DNA from: Sphingopyxis sp. MSC1_008
GTDB taxonomy: Bacteria > Pseudomonadota > Alphaproteobacteria > Sphingomonadales > Sphingomonadaceae
DNA: 64,000 nucleotides
Assembly: GCF_023197165.1 (NCBI RefSeq)
Contig: NZ_JALPRD010000004.1
Location: 62,001 to 126,000 of the forward strand
Reading direction: 5' to 3'
Position 1 is the stretch's first letter; every line of letters begins with the position of its first letter. The translations under genes and the position numbers were made by a program. Shown here one piece after another: positions 19,351 through 28,861 of the stretch. The notes beneath the pieces are model-generated. The model searched no databases. It saw only the letters and a list, made by a program, of their open reading frames with translations, and was not told where the DNA came from.

Positions 19351-19844
19351 TGTTCCTGCTCGACGCCGAAATCCTGTTCGACCTGCGGCACGCGCGCGCC
19401 GACGGCGACGCGGCGGCGCTCGCGGGATGGGCGCAGCGCACCTCGCGGCAATCGATGTTCCTCTCGGCGCTTTCGCTCGTCGAGCTGGAAAATGCCGCCG
19501 CGCTGGCGGCGAAGCAAAGCAAGGCCGCGGGCGCGGCGTGGCAGGGCTGGATCGACGGGCAAGTGCTGCCCGCGTTCGAGGGGCGCGTGCTACCGGTCGA
19601 CCTGACCATATCGCGCCGCCGCGCCGCGCTCGCGCTCGACAATGACCGCGACGCGCTCCTCGCCGCGACCGCGCTCGAACACGGGCTGACGTTCGTGACC
19701 TATCGCAGCGCCGCGTTTCGCGGCGCGCGGCTCAAGCTGCTCGACCCCAGCCGGATCGCCGCCGATGCGGGCGAGGATGGCGACTGGCGCGAGGCGACGC
19801 GCGCGCGGTCGCCGTGGATCCGGAGCCTGTTTATCCGGGGGTGA
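19350..19844 (+). CDS. PIN-domain toxin, VapC/FitB-like ribonuclease
   Basis: 164 aa. PIN nuclease features are MFLLDAEILFDL with Asp5, SLVELENAA with the second acidic residue, and DNDRDALLAATALEHGLTFV carrying the third acid. These coordinate Mg2+ for RNA cleavage, usually of tRNA or rRNA in VapC toxins. ATG 19350 directly overlaps the antitoxin stop; a TTG three bases upstream is less likely. The pair is intact and single-copy in the window. Residues after 130 form a short family-untypical tail. Confidence 0.88.
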   Translation: MFLLDAEILFDLRHARADGDAAALAGWAQRTSRQSMFLSALSLVELENAAALAAKQSKAAGAAWQGWIDGQVLPAFEGRVLPVDLTISRRRAALALDNDRDALLAATALEHGLTFVTYRSAAFRGARLKLLDPSRIAADAGEDGDWREATRARSPWIRSLFIRG

Positions 19845-19897
19845 CGATCGGGCGGCTTATCCTGCGGGAGGACGACGAGTTGCGGACATACTCTATC

Positions 19898-19973
19898 ATC
19901 GTCACCCCGGACTTGATCCGGGGTCCATAACGACGGTGCAGCTATGGATCCCGGATCAAGTCCGGGATGATGA
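19898..19973. repeat. Palindromic repeat, 'gacttgatccgg' family
   Basis: CATCGTCACCCCGGACTTGA at the left is mirrored by CCCGGATCAAGTCCGGGATG at the right, with a 25-bp centre. It belongs to the same family as 10264-10328 and 44504-44577 and lies immediately before a second element of another family. Confidence 0.8.
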
Positions 19974-19995
19974 AGGGCTGAATTCGGCCGAACCC

Positions 19996-20074
19996 CGTCA
20001 TTCCCGCGAAGGCGGGAATCCCGCTTTTTCTTCACCCTCGCCAAGCAGGATCCCCGCTTTCGCGGGGATGACGA
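19996..20074. repeat. Palindromic repeat, 'cccgcgaaggcggg' family
   Basis: CGTCATTCCCGCGAAGGCGG is mirrored by CCCCGCTTTCGCGGGGATGA. It shares its core with the element inside the suf regulator (7556-7638). Together with the preceding element it fills most of the gap between the toxin gene and the convergent P450, where two strong hairpins would also stop transcription. Confidence 0.8.
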
Positions 20075-20123
20075 AAATGGGGTATGGCCGCCTCCCACCC
20101 CAAAGCCGACAATCACCGCCCCG

Positions 20124-21527
20124 TTACAGCGGCACGAAACTCACCGTCAGCCCGTCCTTCGGCCGCGGGATCGGCAACACCTGCCATTCGGGCGTATAAC
20201 CGTCGGCGATGACGATCCGGTGCGTCGTGATGACGTGGTGGAAGAATATCTTCGCCTGCATGTAAGCAAAGTGCAGCCCGAGGCACATATGCGCGCCGCC
20301 GCCGAAGGGCACCCACGCATATTTGTGCCTCTCGCGCGCGACCTCGGGCGAAAAGCGCATCGGGTCGAACTTGTGGGGTTCGGGCCAATGCTCCTCCATC
20401 ATATGCGTGAAGGCGGGGCTGACGCCGACCGAGGTGCCCGCGGGGATGCGATAGCCGCCATATTCGAAATCCTTGAGCGCGCGGCGCGGGAAGCTGGGCA
20501 CCGGGGGCACGAGGCGGAGCGCTTCCTTGAACGCCCATTCGGTCATTTCGAGCTGGCCGAGGCTGTTGTGCCCGACGCCCTCGCCCGCCGGCGCGACGCT
20601 CAGCATTTCTTCGCGCAGTTTGTCCTGCCATTCGGGATGGCGCGCGAGTTCCCAGACGAGCGTCGTGATCGAGCTGGTGACGGTGTCGTGCGCCGCCATC
20701 ATCAGGAAGTTCATATGGTCGACGATCGCCTCGACGCTCATATAGTCGCCATTGTCGTCGCGCGTGCGGCAGATCTGGCTGAACATATCCTCGCCCGTGC
20801 CCTCGCGCCGCTCGGGCACCATCTTGCCGAAATATTCGACCAGATAGGCGCGCCCCTTGGCGCCGCGCCCCATCGCGGTGAAGGGCAAGGGCACGCGCAC
20901 GACGCCGATCGACGCCTGCACCATGTCGACGAACGCCTTGTTGACCTTGTCGGCCTCGGGCCCCCAAGGGATGCCGAGGAAGCTGGTCGCGGCGAGGTCG
21001 AGCGTCAGTTCCTTGATCGCAGGGTAAAATTTGAAGGTCTTGCCGCTCCACTTGCCGATGCGATCGCGGATCCCCTCGTTCAGCGAATCGGCATAATGGC
21101 GCATCGGTTCGGGCTTGAAGGCAACCGAAAGCACCTTGCGGTCGGCGCGATGCTTTTCGAAATCCATCAGCATCAGACCGCGCGGGAAGAGCAGGTTCAG
21201 CACCGGCCCCCAGCCCTGTTCGGACGAGAAAATCTTCTCGCGGTCGAACATCACGAGTTCGTTCGCCTCGGGACCGTGGAGCGCAACGCTGCGCCCGCCG
21301 AAGCTGTTGTTGCGATAGACGCGGCCATATTTGGCGACCATGCGGCGGGTGAAGGCGGGATAGTCGCCAAGCTGTTCGAGCGTGTTGCCGATGATCGGCA
21401 TGCCGTCCTCGCCCGGAATATGATCGATCGCATGGTCGGGATTGCGCGGCAGCCAGTGCCGCGTTTCGGGGCCGAAGCGCTTTTCGGACCAGTTTTTCGT
21501 CGGCTGGATATTCGCGGGCGCGTTCAT
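20124..21527 (-). CDS. Cytochrome P450 monooxygenase
   Basis: 467 aa, soluble. The heme ligand is Cys415 in FGGGAHMCLG. The ExxR pair is Glu335 and Arg338, and the oxygen-activating I-helix motif is AAHDT around 279-282. No ferredoxin or reductase gene is adjacent, so electron partners are elsewhere. The overall style (LFPRGLMLMDFEKHRADRK and a long N-terminus before IPGEDGMPIIGNTLEQLGDY) is of a type common in sphingomonads with unassigned substrate, perhaps a terpenoid or lipid. ATG 21527. A single-gene unit, divergent from the lipoprotein at 21701. Confidence 0.95.
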   Translation of the reverse strand: MNAPANIQPTKNWSEKRFGPETRHWLPRNPDHAIDHIPGEDGMPIIGNTLEQLGDYPAFTRRMVAKYGRVYRNNSFGGRSVALHGPEANELVMFDREKIFSSEQGWGPVLNLLFPRGLMLMDFEKHRADRKVLSVAFKPEPMRHYADSLNEGIRDRIGKWSGKTFKFYPAIKELTLDLAATSFLGIPWGPEADKVNKAFVDMVQASIGVVRVPLPFTAMGRGAKGRAYLVEYFGKMVPERREGTGEDMFSQICRTRDDNGDYMSVEAIVDHMNFLMMAAHDTVTSSITTLVWELARHPEWQDKLREEMLSVAPAGEGVGHNSLGQLEMTEWAFKEALRLVPPVPSFPRRALKDFEYGGYRIPAGTSVGVSPAFTHMMEEHWPEPHKFDPMRFSPEVARERHKYAWVPFGGGAHMCLGLHFAYMQAKIFFHHVITTHRIVIADGYTPEWQVLPIPRPKDGLTVSFVPL

Positions 21528-21700
21528 CGGGTCAATCCTCGTCCATTCTGCTTTGTCCCGATGCGTAACGGACTACTGACACTGATGCAAGTAACGCTTT
21601 GGCGGAGGTGCGACAGCATTCACCGCAAATTCAACTCGACTCGTGCAATCCAGCGGCCAAGATGTCGGGTCGCAACCGTTGGACCCAAAAGGACAAAGCT

Positions 21701-22615
21701 ATGGCGAAGAGTTTGAAGCTCCCCCTCTCCATCGCGCTAGGCGTTCTCGCGACGACGATGCTCGGCGGCTGTTATTATGGCGACGTCTATGGATCGAGCT
21801 ACGCGTCGGGCGGCGATTGCTCGTCGCGTTATGGCGACGCTTATTATGACTATGACGGCTATGCCTATGACGATGGCTATGGATACGACTGCTACGATGG
21901 CGCCGACTATGGCAGCGGCTTTGCCCAGATCGGTTTCGGCGGCGGCTGGTACGACGATTATTATTACCCCGGTTACGGGATGTGGATGTTCGACAATTAC
22001 CGCAACCGCTATCCGCTGCGCGATCGGTATCTGAACTATTGGGGCGGGCGCCGCGCCTGGTGGAAACATCATGGCGGGCGAAATGACTGGAAGCCGGGAC
22101 GCCCCGGCGGATGGAGTCGCGGCGATCACGACGGGCGTCCGGGCGATGGCCGACCAGGGCGCCCCGGTGGCTGGAACCGCGGCGACCGCGACAATGACGG
22201 CCCGCGCGGCACGCGTCCTGGCGGCAGGCCGGGCGATGGCGCTACCGGCACCCCGCCGGGGACGAACAACCCCGGACGCCCGGGCCGCCCCGACTGGGGC
22301 GCGGGCCGTCCGCGCCCGGTTCCGCGCGATGGCACCGCCGGGCGTCCGCGCCCGGTCCGCAACATGCCCGCGACCGAGCCCGGCGAGATGTTTTCGACGC
22401 CGCGCGGCGATCGCGGCGGCGCGCGCCCGCCGCGTCAGCGCCCTGCCCCCTCGGCGATGCCCGACCGCGCCCCGCGCGCCGAACGGCCCGCGCCTGCTTA
22501 TCGCCCGCCCGCGCCGCAATCGGCCCCGGCGGTGCGCAGTGCGCCCGAACCACGCCAGGCCGCTCCCCGCGGCCGTGCGCCGAGCGATCGTCGCAACAAC
22601 ACGCGCCCCGACTGA
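21701..22615 (+). CDS. Tyr/Asp/Gly-rich and Arg/Pro/Gly-rich lipoprotein, unknown function
   Basis: 304 aa. The lipobox is MLGGC with the lipid Cys at 24. Residues 25-110 are extremely rich in Tyr, Asp and Gly with several cysteines (DYDGYAYDDGYGYDCYDG). A Trp-rich basic hinge follows, and residues 120-300 are low-complexity Arg/Pro/Gly/Asp with imperfect repeats such as RPGGWSRGD and RPGGWNRGD. It is probably a surface or outer-membrane lipoprotein with a disordered tail. ATG 21701 is preceded by AAAGGAC. No homologous function was recognised. The opposite polarity of the two halves, acidic then basic, is striking. Confidence 0.75.
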   Translation: MAKSLKLPLSIALGVLATTMLGGCYYGDVYGSSYASGGDCSSRYGDAYYDYDGYAYDDGYGYDCYDGADYGSGFAQIGFGGGWYDDYYYPGYGMWMFDNYRNRYPLRDRYLNYWGGRRAWWKHHGGRNDWKPGRPGGWSRGDHDGRPGDGRPGRPGGWNRGDRDNDGPRGTRPGGRPGDGATGTPPGTNNPGRPGRPDWGAGRPRPVPRDGTAGRPRPVRNMPATEPGEMFSTPRGDRGGARPPRQRPAPSAMPDRAPRAERPAPAYRPPAPQSAPAVRSAPEPRQAAPRGRAPSDRRNNTRPD

Positions 22616-22619
22616 AGGA

Positions 22620-23954
22620 TCAGGCCGGCGGCACCGCCTGCGTTGCCGGCCCGTCCTTCACTCCCGCCGACACCACGGTCGCGGCAACGAGGTCGCCGAC
22701 GACATTGAGCGTCGTGCGGCACATGTCGAGGAAGCGGTCGACGCCGAGGATCAGCCCGATGCCTTCGGGCGGCACGCCGACCGAGGCGAGGATCAGCGCG
22801 ATCACCGGAAGCGACCCCGCAGGGACGCCCGCGGTGCCGATGCCGCCCAATATGCACACGAGCATCACGACCACCTGCTGCTGAAGCGTCAGGTCAATGC
22901 CGAAAAATTGCGCGAGGAAGATCACCGTCACCCCCTCGAACATCGCGGTGCCATTCTGGTTCGCGGTCGCGCCGATGGTGAGCACGAAGCGCGCGACCTT
23001 GTCGGGCAAGCGGAGCTGGTCGTGCGCGACGCGGAGCGCGGTCGGCAACGTCGCGTTCGACGAGGCCGTCGCGAACGCCATTACGAAGGCTTCCTGCGTC
23101 TGGTGAAAGAAGGCCACAGGCGATTTGCCCGCCAGCGTCTTCAGCAGGATGGGAAAGACGATGAACATCTGGAGCGCGAGCGCAAGCAGCACAACGCCAA
23201 CATAGGCCGACAGGCGGATGATGAGGTCCCAGCCGAACTGCGCGGCAAGGTTGAACATGAAACAGAAAACCGCGATCGGCGCGAGCTGGATGACGAGCCC
23301 GATCAGCTTCATTACCACCTCGAACACGCCCTCGATCGCGGTCTTGAGCGTCTCGGTCTGCGGCGTGCGCACGAGCATCAGCCCGACGCCGAAGAAGAGC
23401 GCGAAGAACATCACCGCGAGCACGTCATTCTGGCCCATCGCGGCGAATAGATTGTCGGGGACGATCGCGACGACCGCGTCCATTCCAGTCTTCGCCTCGC
23501 CCGCGCGGTCGGCGATCGCCTGCGCGCCCGCCGCGCCCTCTGCCATCAGCGAACGCGCGAGCGCGGGATCGACCCCCGCGCCGGGCTGGAGCAAATTGAC
23601 GACGGCGAGGCTGACGATGACCGAAATCGTCGAGACGACGATCGTATAGATAAGCGTTCGCACGCCGACCGATTTCAGCGCGCGCATTTCGCCCATTTCG
23701 GCGACGCCGACGATCAGCGCCGAGACGAGCAGCGGGATCACGAGCATGAACAGCAGGCGCAGGAAAATCTGCCCCAGCGGGCCGGTCACATAGGTGGTGA
23801 TCGTCTCCACCCACGCGGCGTCCGGCGCGCCATAATGGACCGCCAGCCCGATGAGGAGGCCCGCGAGGAAACCGACGAGCATGCGCCAGCGCAGCCGCCG
23901 CGCACGCGCTTCGTCACGGTGCGCCCCGTCGATCGCCGCTGCTGCTTCGGCCAT
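22620..23954 (-). CDS. Dicarboxylate/amino acid:cation symporter (DAACS family), paralogue 2
   Basis: 444 aa GltPh-like carrier with eight membrane helices and two hairpins. Hairpin 1 has FATASSNATLPTAL. The NMDGT-like motif in TM7 reads NQNGTAMFEG, and hairpin 2 GGIGTAGVPAGSL is conserved. The late substrate-binding DxxxDxxRTxxNV motif is DRFLDMCRTTLNV. It takes up C4-dicarboxylates or acidic amino acids with Na+ or H+. It lies 47 bp downstream of a second DAACS gene on the same strand, and the pair may be cotranscribed. Confidence 0.92.
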   Translation of the reverse strand: MAEAAAAIDGAHRDEARARRLRWRMLVGFLAGLLIGLAVHYGAPDAAWVETITTYVTGPLGQIFLRLLFMLVIPLLVSALIVGVAEMGEMRALKSVGVRTLIYTIVVSTISVIVSLAVVNLLQPGAGVDPALARSLMAEGAAGAQAIADRAGEAKTGMDAVVAIVPDNLFAAMGQNDVLAVMFFALFFGVGLMLVRTPQTETLKTAIEGVFEVVMKLIGLVIQLAPIAVFCFMFNLAAQFGWDLIIRLSAYVGVVLLALALQMFIVFPILLKTLAGKSPVAFFHQTQEAFVMAFATASSNATLPTALRVAHDQLRLPDKVARFVLTIGATANQNGTAMFEGVTVIFLAQFFGIDLTLQQQVVVMLVCILGGIGTAGVPAGSLPVIALILASVGVPPEGIGLILGVDRFLDMCRTTLNVVGDLVAATVVSAGVKDGPATQAVPPA

Positions 23955-24001
23955 GGCTCGGCTCCTTGCTCGCCCCCGGGGAGCGGCACGAAGCCCGCAT
24001 G

Positions 24002-25354
24002 TTACGCGTTATCGGCCGCCGGCTTTTTTTCACCCTCCGCTATGTCATCACGAAGATCGAGCCCGCGGGTTCCATGGTGCGGTGTATGCGCCGGGGCGTG
24101 CGGCCGCTCGAGATCGGGCGCTTCGGGCGCTTCGAGCATGCCTTCCCACTTGGTGATCACGCTCGTCGCCACCGCATTGCCGACGACGTTGGTCGCGGTG
24201 CGGCCCATGTCGAGGAACTGGTCGATCGCAAAGATCAGCGCGACGCCCTCGACCGGCAAGTCGAACATCGCGAGCGTCGCGGTGATCACGACGAGGCTGG
24301 CGCGGGGGACCGCGGCGATGCCCTTCGACGACACCATCAAGGTCAGCAGGATCAGGATCTGCTGCGTAATCGACAGCTCGATGCCGTACGCCTGCGCGAT
24401 AAAGAGCGTCGCGAAGCTCGCATACATCATCGATCCGTCGAGGTTGAAGCTGTAGCCCAGCGGCAACACAAAGCCCGAGATGCGGCGCGGCACGCCGAAC
24501 CGGTCGAGCTGTTCGAACAGCTTGGGCATCGCGGCCTCGGATGAGGCGGTCGAGAAGGCGATCAGCAGCGGCTGGCGGATATAGCGGATTAGCGAGAAGA
24601 TCCGGCGGCCGAGGAAAATCGCGCCCGCGCCGAGCAGGATCACCCACAGCACGACTAGCGAGAGATAGAATTCGGTGACCAGCTCAGCATAAGTACCGAG
24701 GATACCGAGGCCATATTTCGCAACGACGCCCGCGAGCGCGCCGAACACCGCGATCGGCGCAAGGCGCATCACATAGCCGGTGATCTGCAGCATCAGTTCG
24801 GCGAGCGCCTCGGCGCCGCGGACCAGCGGCTTGCCCTTGTCGCCGATCGCGGTCAGGCCGACGCCCGCGAACAGCGCGAAAACGAGGATCTGGAGGACAT
24901 TGTTGTCCGCCATCGCCTGGAAGATATTCTTGGGGAAGACATGCTCGATAAACTCGAACAGATCGAGCTTCTTGACCTCGCCCACCTCGGCGATCGAATG
25001 CGCGCCGACGGTGAGGTTGAGCCCCGCGCCCGGCTCGAAGAAATTGACCATGATCAGGCCAAGGCTGATCGAAATCAGGCTGGCGAGGATGAACCAGGCG
25101 ATCGCGCGGGTGCCGATACGGCCGAGCGCCGAGCTGTCGCCCATATGCGCGATGCCCGCGATGAGCGTGCCGAGAATCAGCGGCGCGACGACGAGCTTGA
25201 TCAGGTTGAGGAAGATCGTCGAAAGCGTGCTGAAGCTGCGCAGCCAGTAAGTGAAGGCTTCGCTGTCGGCGGGGACATAGACCCGTACCAGATAGCCGGT
25301 GATGACCCCGAGGATCATCCCGATCAAAATATAGAAAGTCAGGCGGTGCCCCAT
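24002..25354 (-). CDS. Dicarboxylate/amino acid:cation symporter (DAACS family), paralogue 1
   Basis: 450 aa with the same fold as the next gene but clearly diverged. Hairpin 1 reads FSTASSEAAMPK, the TM7 motif is NLDGSMMY, and hairpin 2 is a SSKGIAAVPRAS loop. The late motif is DQFLDMGRTATNV. NLDGS and the SSKG hairpin are closer to the GltP/DctA branch. The C-terminus has a short disordered tail after TPHHGTRGLD. ATG 25354. Two adjacent diverged carriers suggest different substrates rather than dosage. Confidence 0.93.
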   Translation of the reverse strand: MGHRLTFYILIGMILGVITGYLVRVYVPADSEAFTYWLRSFSTLSTIFLNLIKLVVAPLILGTLIAGIAHMGDSSALGRIGTRAIAWFILASLISISLGLIMVNFFEPGAGLNLTVGAHSIAEVGEVKKLDLFEFIEHVFPKNIFQAMADNNVLQILVFALFAGVGLTAIGDKGKPLVRGAEALAELMLQITGYVMRLAPIAVFGALAGVVAKYGLGILGTYAELVTEFYLSLVVLWVILLGAGAIFLGRRIFSLIRYIRQPLLIAFSTASSEAAMPKLFEQLDRFGVPRRISGFVLPLGYSFNLDGSMMYASFATLFIAQAYGIELSITQQILILLTLMVSSKGIAAVPRASLVVITATLAMFDLPVEGVALIFAIDQFLDMGRTATNVVGNAVATSVITKWEGMLEAPEAPDLERPHAPAHTPHHGTRGLDLRDDIAEGEKKPAADNA

Positions 25355-25449
25355 AAATTACTCCCTGTTCCGCCCCGGGCGGTTCTTTATGCGGGCGGAG
25401 GTAACAGGGTGATGCGTCGCGGGCAATCGCTGCCGGGCCTATCGCGGCG

Positions 25450-27228
25450 TCAAGGCGTCCAGAAGGCGAGCGCGGCGCAGCCCGCTACACCCGTAAGGAT
25501 GTTGAGCGGGACGCCGATGCGCACGAAATCCATGAAGCGATAGTCGCCCGCGGCATAGACGAGCGTGTTCGTCTGGTAGCCGACCGGGGTCGCGAAACAG
25601 GCCGAGGCGCCGAGCATCAGCGCGATCAGCAGCGGCTGCGGCGCGACGCCGGTCGCCTCGGCGATGCCGATCACCAGCGGCCCCATCAGCGCCGCAACCG
25701 CATTGTTGCTGAGCAGTTCAGAGAGCAGCAATGCCGAGAAATAGACGATCGCGATCACCGCCCATTGCGGTGCGCCCGTCAGGATCGGGTCGAGCGCGCC
25801 GACCATCAGCGCGACCGACCCCGATTGTTCGAGCGCCGCGCCGACGGCCAGCATCGCGAAGATCAGGATCAGCACATCGCCGTCGATGCTGCCCCATGCC
25901 TCCGACGCGTCGATGCAGCGCGTAAGCAGCACGATGGCGACGCCGATGAAGGCCGCGATGCCGATCGACATCACGTCGGTCGCCGAGAGCAGGACCGCGC
26001 TGGCCATCACCAGCATGGCAATCCACGCCCGGCGGCGGCGGAAGGCGGTGACCGACGCCATCGCCAGCCCGATCAGATTGGGATTGTCGCGCAGCTGCGC
26101 GATATTCGCCTCGTCGGCGTCGATCAGCAGGCGGTCGGCGGCGCGAATGCGGCTTTCGGACAGCGTCGGCCCCGGAAGGTGACGAAAGCGGGTGACCCCG
26201 AGGATGCGCGCGCGCTGCCGCTGGAGGAAGGGTATCTCGGCGAGCGGCCGGTCGATCGAAGGATGGCTGGGCGAAACCGTCACCTCGACCACGGTGGACG
26301 CGTCTTCGGGACTATCGCCGATGCCGATCGCGAAGCGACCCTCGCTGCGGAACGTCATCAGCGCCGCACCGTCGAGGCGCGCGACGATCCGGTTGCCTGC
26401 GGCGAGCCGGTGGTGCCGGGCGTCGCCCCCGGTGATCAGCCGCCCGCTTGCGATCACGCCGACGATCTGCGCCGGCGCTATGCCGAGATTGGCGGCGTCG
26501 AGCGCCATGTCGATGGCGGGGTCATCGTCGCGAAGGCCGAGTTCGGTAAGGTAAAGCTGCTCCGCCCCATCAGCCTTTTCGGCGATGCGAGGATAGTCGG
26601 AAGGCAGGAAGCGCGCCATGACGATCAGGCCCACGACCCCCGCCGCCGCGACCGCGAGTCCATAAGGGGTGATGTCGAACAAACCGAAGGGTTCGAGCCC
26701 CGCCTGTTCGGCAATGCCCGACACGACGAGGTTCGTCGAGGTGCCGATGAGGGTCAGGCAGCCGCCGAGCACCGCGATCACCGACAGCGGCATCAGCAGT
26801 TTCTTGGGCGAGACTCCGAGCGCCTCAGCAAGCCGAAAACAGACGGGCATCATCACGACGACGAAGGGCGTGCTGTTGATGAAGCCCGACACGAGCAGCC
26901 CGCCGCCGAACACTTCGATCACCGCGAGCCGCGGGTGTCGCTTGGCGCGGTCGACGACATAATTGCCGACCTTGTCGATCACCCCGGTGCGGATCAGCGC
27001 GCCCGAGAGGATGAACATCGCCCCGACGGTCAGCGGCGCGCTGTTCGAGAAAACGCCATAAGCGCCCTTTTCGTCGAGCAGCCCGAGCGCGAGCATCGTC
27101 CCCGCCCCCGCGACCGCGACCACCGAGGGCGAGAAGCGTTCCCAGACAAAGGCGGCGAACATGCCCGCGAGCACGAACAGACCGATTACCGCCTTTTGCT
27201 CCGCGATGAAGGCGGCGACGAAATCCAC
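25450..27228 (-). CDS. SLC13/DASS-like permease with RCK_C regulatory domains
   Basis: 592 aa. N-terminal helices 1-5 contain GFINSTPFVVVMMPV and the signature GTSTNLVVSG of Na+/sulfate or citrate DASS carriers. The centre (about 205-375) is a soluble stretch with two TrkA-C (RCK_C)-like units, IVGVIASGRLITGGDARHH and RARILGVTRFRHLPGPTLSE. The C-terminal helices repeat the inverted topology (LLSELLSNNAVAALMGPLV, VGYQTNTLV). It probably imports sulfate or dicarboxylates. GTG 27226-27228 is the start, 21 bp after aroC, so it may be the last gene of the dnaJ-like to aroC run. Confidence 0.9.
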   Translation of the reverse strand: MDFVAAFIAEQKAVIGLFVLAGMFAAFVWERFSPSVVAVAGAGTMLALGLLDEKGAYGVFSNSAPLTVGAMFILSGALIRTGVIDKVGNYVVDRAKRHPRLAVIEVFGGGLLVSGFINSTPFVVVMMPVCFRLAEALGVSPKKLLMPLSVIAVLGGCLTLIGTSTNLVVSGIAEQAGLEPFGLFDITPYGLAVAAAGVVGLIVMARFLPSDYPRIAEKADGAEQLYLTELGLRDDDPAIDMALDAANLGIAPAQIVGVIASGRLITGGDARHHRLAAGNRIVARLDGAALMTFRSEGRFAIGIGDSPEDASTVVEVTVSPSHPSIDRPLAEIPFLQRQRARILGVTRFRHLPGPTLSESRIRAADRLLIDADEANIAQLRDNPNLIGLAMASVTAFRRRRAWIAMLVMASAVLLSATDVMSIGIAAFIGVAIVLLTRCIDASEAWGSIDGDVLILIFAMLAVGAALEQSGSVALMVGALDPILTGAPQWAVIAIVYFSALLLSELLSNNAVAALMGPLVIGIAEATGVAPQPLLIALMLGASACFATPVGYQTNTLVYAAGDYRFMDFVRIGVPLNILTGVAGCAALAFWTP

Positions 27229-27249
27229 TAGATCATCAACCGCGCGCCA

Positions 27250-28326
27250 TCAGCCGCACTGGGCCCTGTGCAGCAATTTATGGTCGGCAAGGACGAGCGC
27301 CATCATCGCCTCGACCACCGGCGCGCCGCGGATGCCGACGCACGGGTCGTGGCGGCCCTTGGTGACGATATCGGTCGCCTCGCCCGCCTTGTTCACCGTC
27401 GGCACGGGGGTCAGGATCGAACTGGTCGGCTTGAACGCGACGCGCACGACGACGGGCTGGCCGGTCGAAATGCCGCCCGCGATGCCGCCCGCGTTGTTCG
27501 ACAGGAAATCGGGGCGGTTGCTGCCGTCGGTCGCAGGTCGCATCGGGTCGGCATTTTCCTCTCCGCGCAGGCGCGCGGCGTGGAAGCCGGCGCCGATCTC
27601 GACGCCTTTGACGGCATTGATGCCCATCATCGCGGCGGCGAGGTCGCTGTCGAGCTTGGCATAGATCGGCGCGCCCCAGCCGGCGGGCACGCCGCTCGCG
27701 GCGCATTCAATCACCGCGCCGAGCGAACTGCCCGATTTGCGCGCCGCGTCCATCAGCCCTTCCCAGCGCTGCGCAGCGGCGGGATCGGGGCAGAAAAAAG
27801 GATTGCGGTCGATTTCTTCGAGGTCGAAGTTCGCGGGATCGATCGCATCGCCGCCGATTTCGGCAACCCAGGCGTGGATCTGCACCTCGGGGATCACCAG
27901 CCGCGCGACGCCGCCCGCGGCGACGCGCGCCGCGGTTTCGCGCGCGCTCGACCGGCCGCCGCCGCGATAGTCGCGAATGCCATATTTCGCATCATAGGCA
28001 TAATCGGCGTGGCCGGGGCGATAGGCCTGCGCGATCTCGCCATAATCTTTCGAGCGCTGGTCGACATTCTCGATCATCAGGCTGATCGGCGTGCCCGTCG
28101 TCTTGCCCTCGAAAATGCCCGACAGGATGCGCACCTGGTCGGGTTCCTGCCGCTGCGTCGTGTGGCGCGACTGGCCCGGGCGGCGCTTGTCGAGATAGGG
28201 CTGGATGTCGGCTTCGGACAGCGACAGCCGCGGCGGACAGCCGTCGACGACCGCGCCGAGCGCGGGGCCGTGGCTTTCGCCCCAAGTCGTGAAGCGAAGA
28301 ACGCGTCCGAAGCTGTTGAAACTCAT
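27250..28326 (-). CDS. aroC: Chorismate synthase
   Basis: Last step of the shikimate pathway: it turns 5-enolpyruvylshikimate-3-phosphate into chorismate with reduced FMN. 358 aa. Signatures are [20 protein letters not shown] at the N-terminus, [19 protein letters not shown] near 125-150 and the C-terminal [10 protein letters not shown] and [14 protein letters not shown] 28326. It starts 4 bp after the stop of the GNAT gene and belongs to a tight minus-strand run that includes fabI. Confidence 0.98.
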   Translation of the reverse strand: MSFNSFGRVLRFTTWGESHGPALGAVVDGCPPRLSLSEADIQPYLDKRRPGQSRHTTQRQEPDQVRILSGIFEGKTTGTPISLMIENVDQRSKDYGEIAQAYRPGHADYAYDAKYGIRDYRGGGRSSARETAARVAAGGVARLVIPEVQIHAWVAEIGGDAIDPANFDLEEIDRNPFFCPDPAAAQRWEGLMDAARKSGSSLGAVIECAASGVPAGWGAPIYAKLDSDLAAAMMGINAVKGVEIGAGFHAARLRGEENADPMRPATDGSNRPDFLSNNAGGIAGGISTGQPVVVRVAFKPTSSILTPVPTVNKAGEATDIVTKGRHDPCVGIRGAPVVEAMMALVLADHKLLHRAQCG

Positions 28327-28330
28327 TGCC

Positions 28331-28861
28331 CTATCCCATCCGGCCGAATGCGGGTGCGTAATCCGCCCGTCCGCCTAGCGGCCAAGCCGCGCCCGAGTCC
28401 AGCATCATCGCCATGAAATGCGGTCCTGCGAAGGGCGACGCGAAGCGCGCCGCGAAGTCGGGTGAATAGCCGAAGCGCGGGTAATAGGATTCGTGACCGA
28501 GGACGAAGCTGATCGCGACGCCTTGGTCCCGGAGCGATGCAAGTCCGGCGCGGATCAGCGCGTCGCCGATGCCCTGCCCTTGGCTGCCGGGCGCGACCGA
28601 CACGGGCGCAAGGCCGGCGCCCGAAAGCGCGGCGCCATCGGCCTCGACGTCCATACGGCTGAATAGAACATGCCCGATAATCACACCATCGCGTTCGGCG
28701 ACGAGCGACACCAACGTATCGCCGTCCGCCTCGATCATCCGCACCAGCCCGGCTTCGCCCTGATGGCCGTAATCCGTCCCGGCGAAAGCCGCTCGAATGA
28801 CGCTGTCGATAGCCTCCGCATCCGCCGCCGTTGCGGCGCGGATGCCGATTTCGTCAGACAA
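28331..28861 (-). CDS. GNAT-family N-acetyltransferase (YhbS-like)
   Basis: 176 aa. Acetyl-CoA binding is shown by [18 protein letters not shown] (Q/RxxGxG/A motif), followed by [15 protein letters not shown], typical of the YhbS group of putative acetyltransferases. The start is TTG 28859-28861, inside the last codons of fabI (8-bp overlap); its substrate is unknown. Position between fabI and aroC suggests cotranscription but not a shared pathway. Confidence 0.88.
   Translation of the reverse strand: MSDEIGIRAATAADAEAIDSVIRAAFAGTDYGHQGEAGLVRMIEADGDTLVSLVAERDGVIIGHVLFSRMDVEADGAALSGAGLAPVSVAPGSQGQGIGDALIRAGLASLRDQGVAISFVLGHESYYPRFGYSPDFAARFASPFAGPHFMAMMLDSGAAWPLGGRADYAPAFGRMG

Noticed and set aside
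19898..20074. CRISPR-like look of the two neighbouring palindromes
   Set aside because: There are only two, of different families, no regular spacers and no cas genes.
25765..27231. Long open frames opposite known genes, e.g. here (488 codons), 1308-2810, 17469-18866, 29741-31678 and 40215-41948
   Set aside because: They are mirror frames caused by high third-position GC. Each lies opposite a gene with clear motifs, and their products are Arg/Ala/Asp/His-rich without domains.
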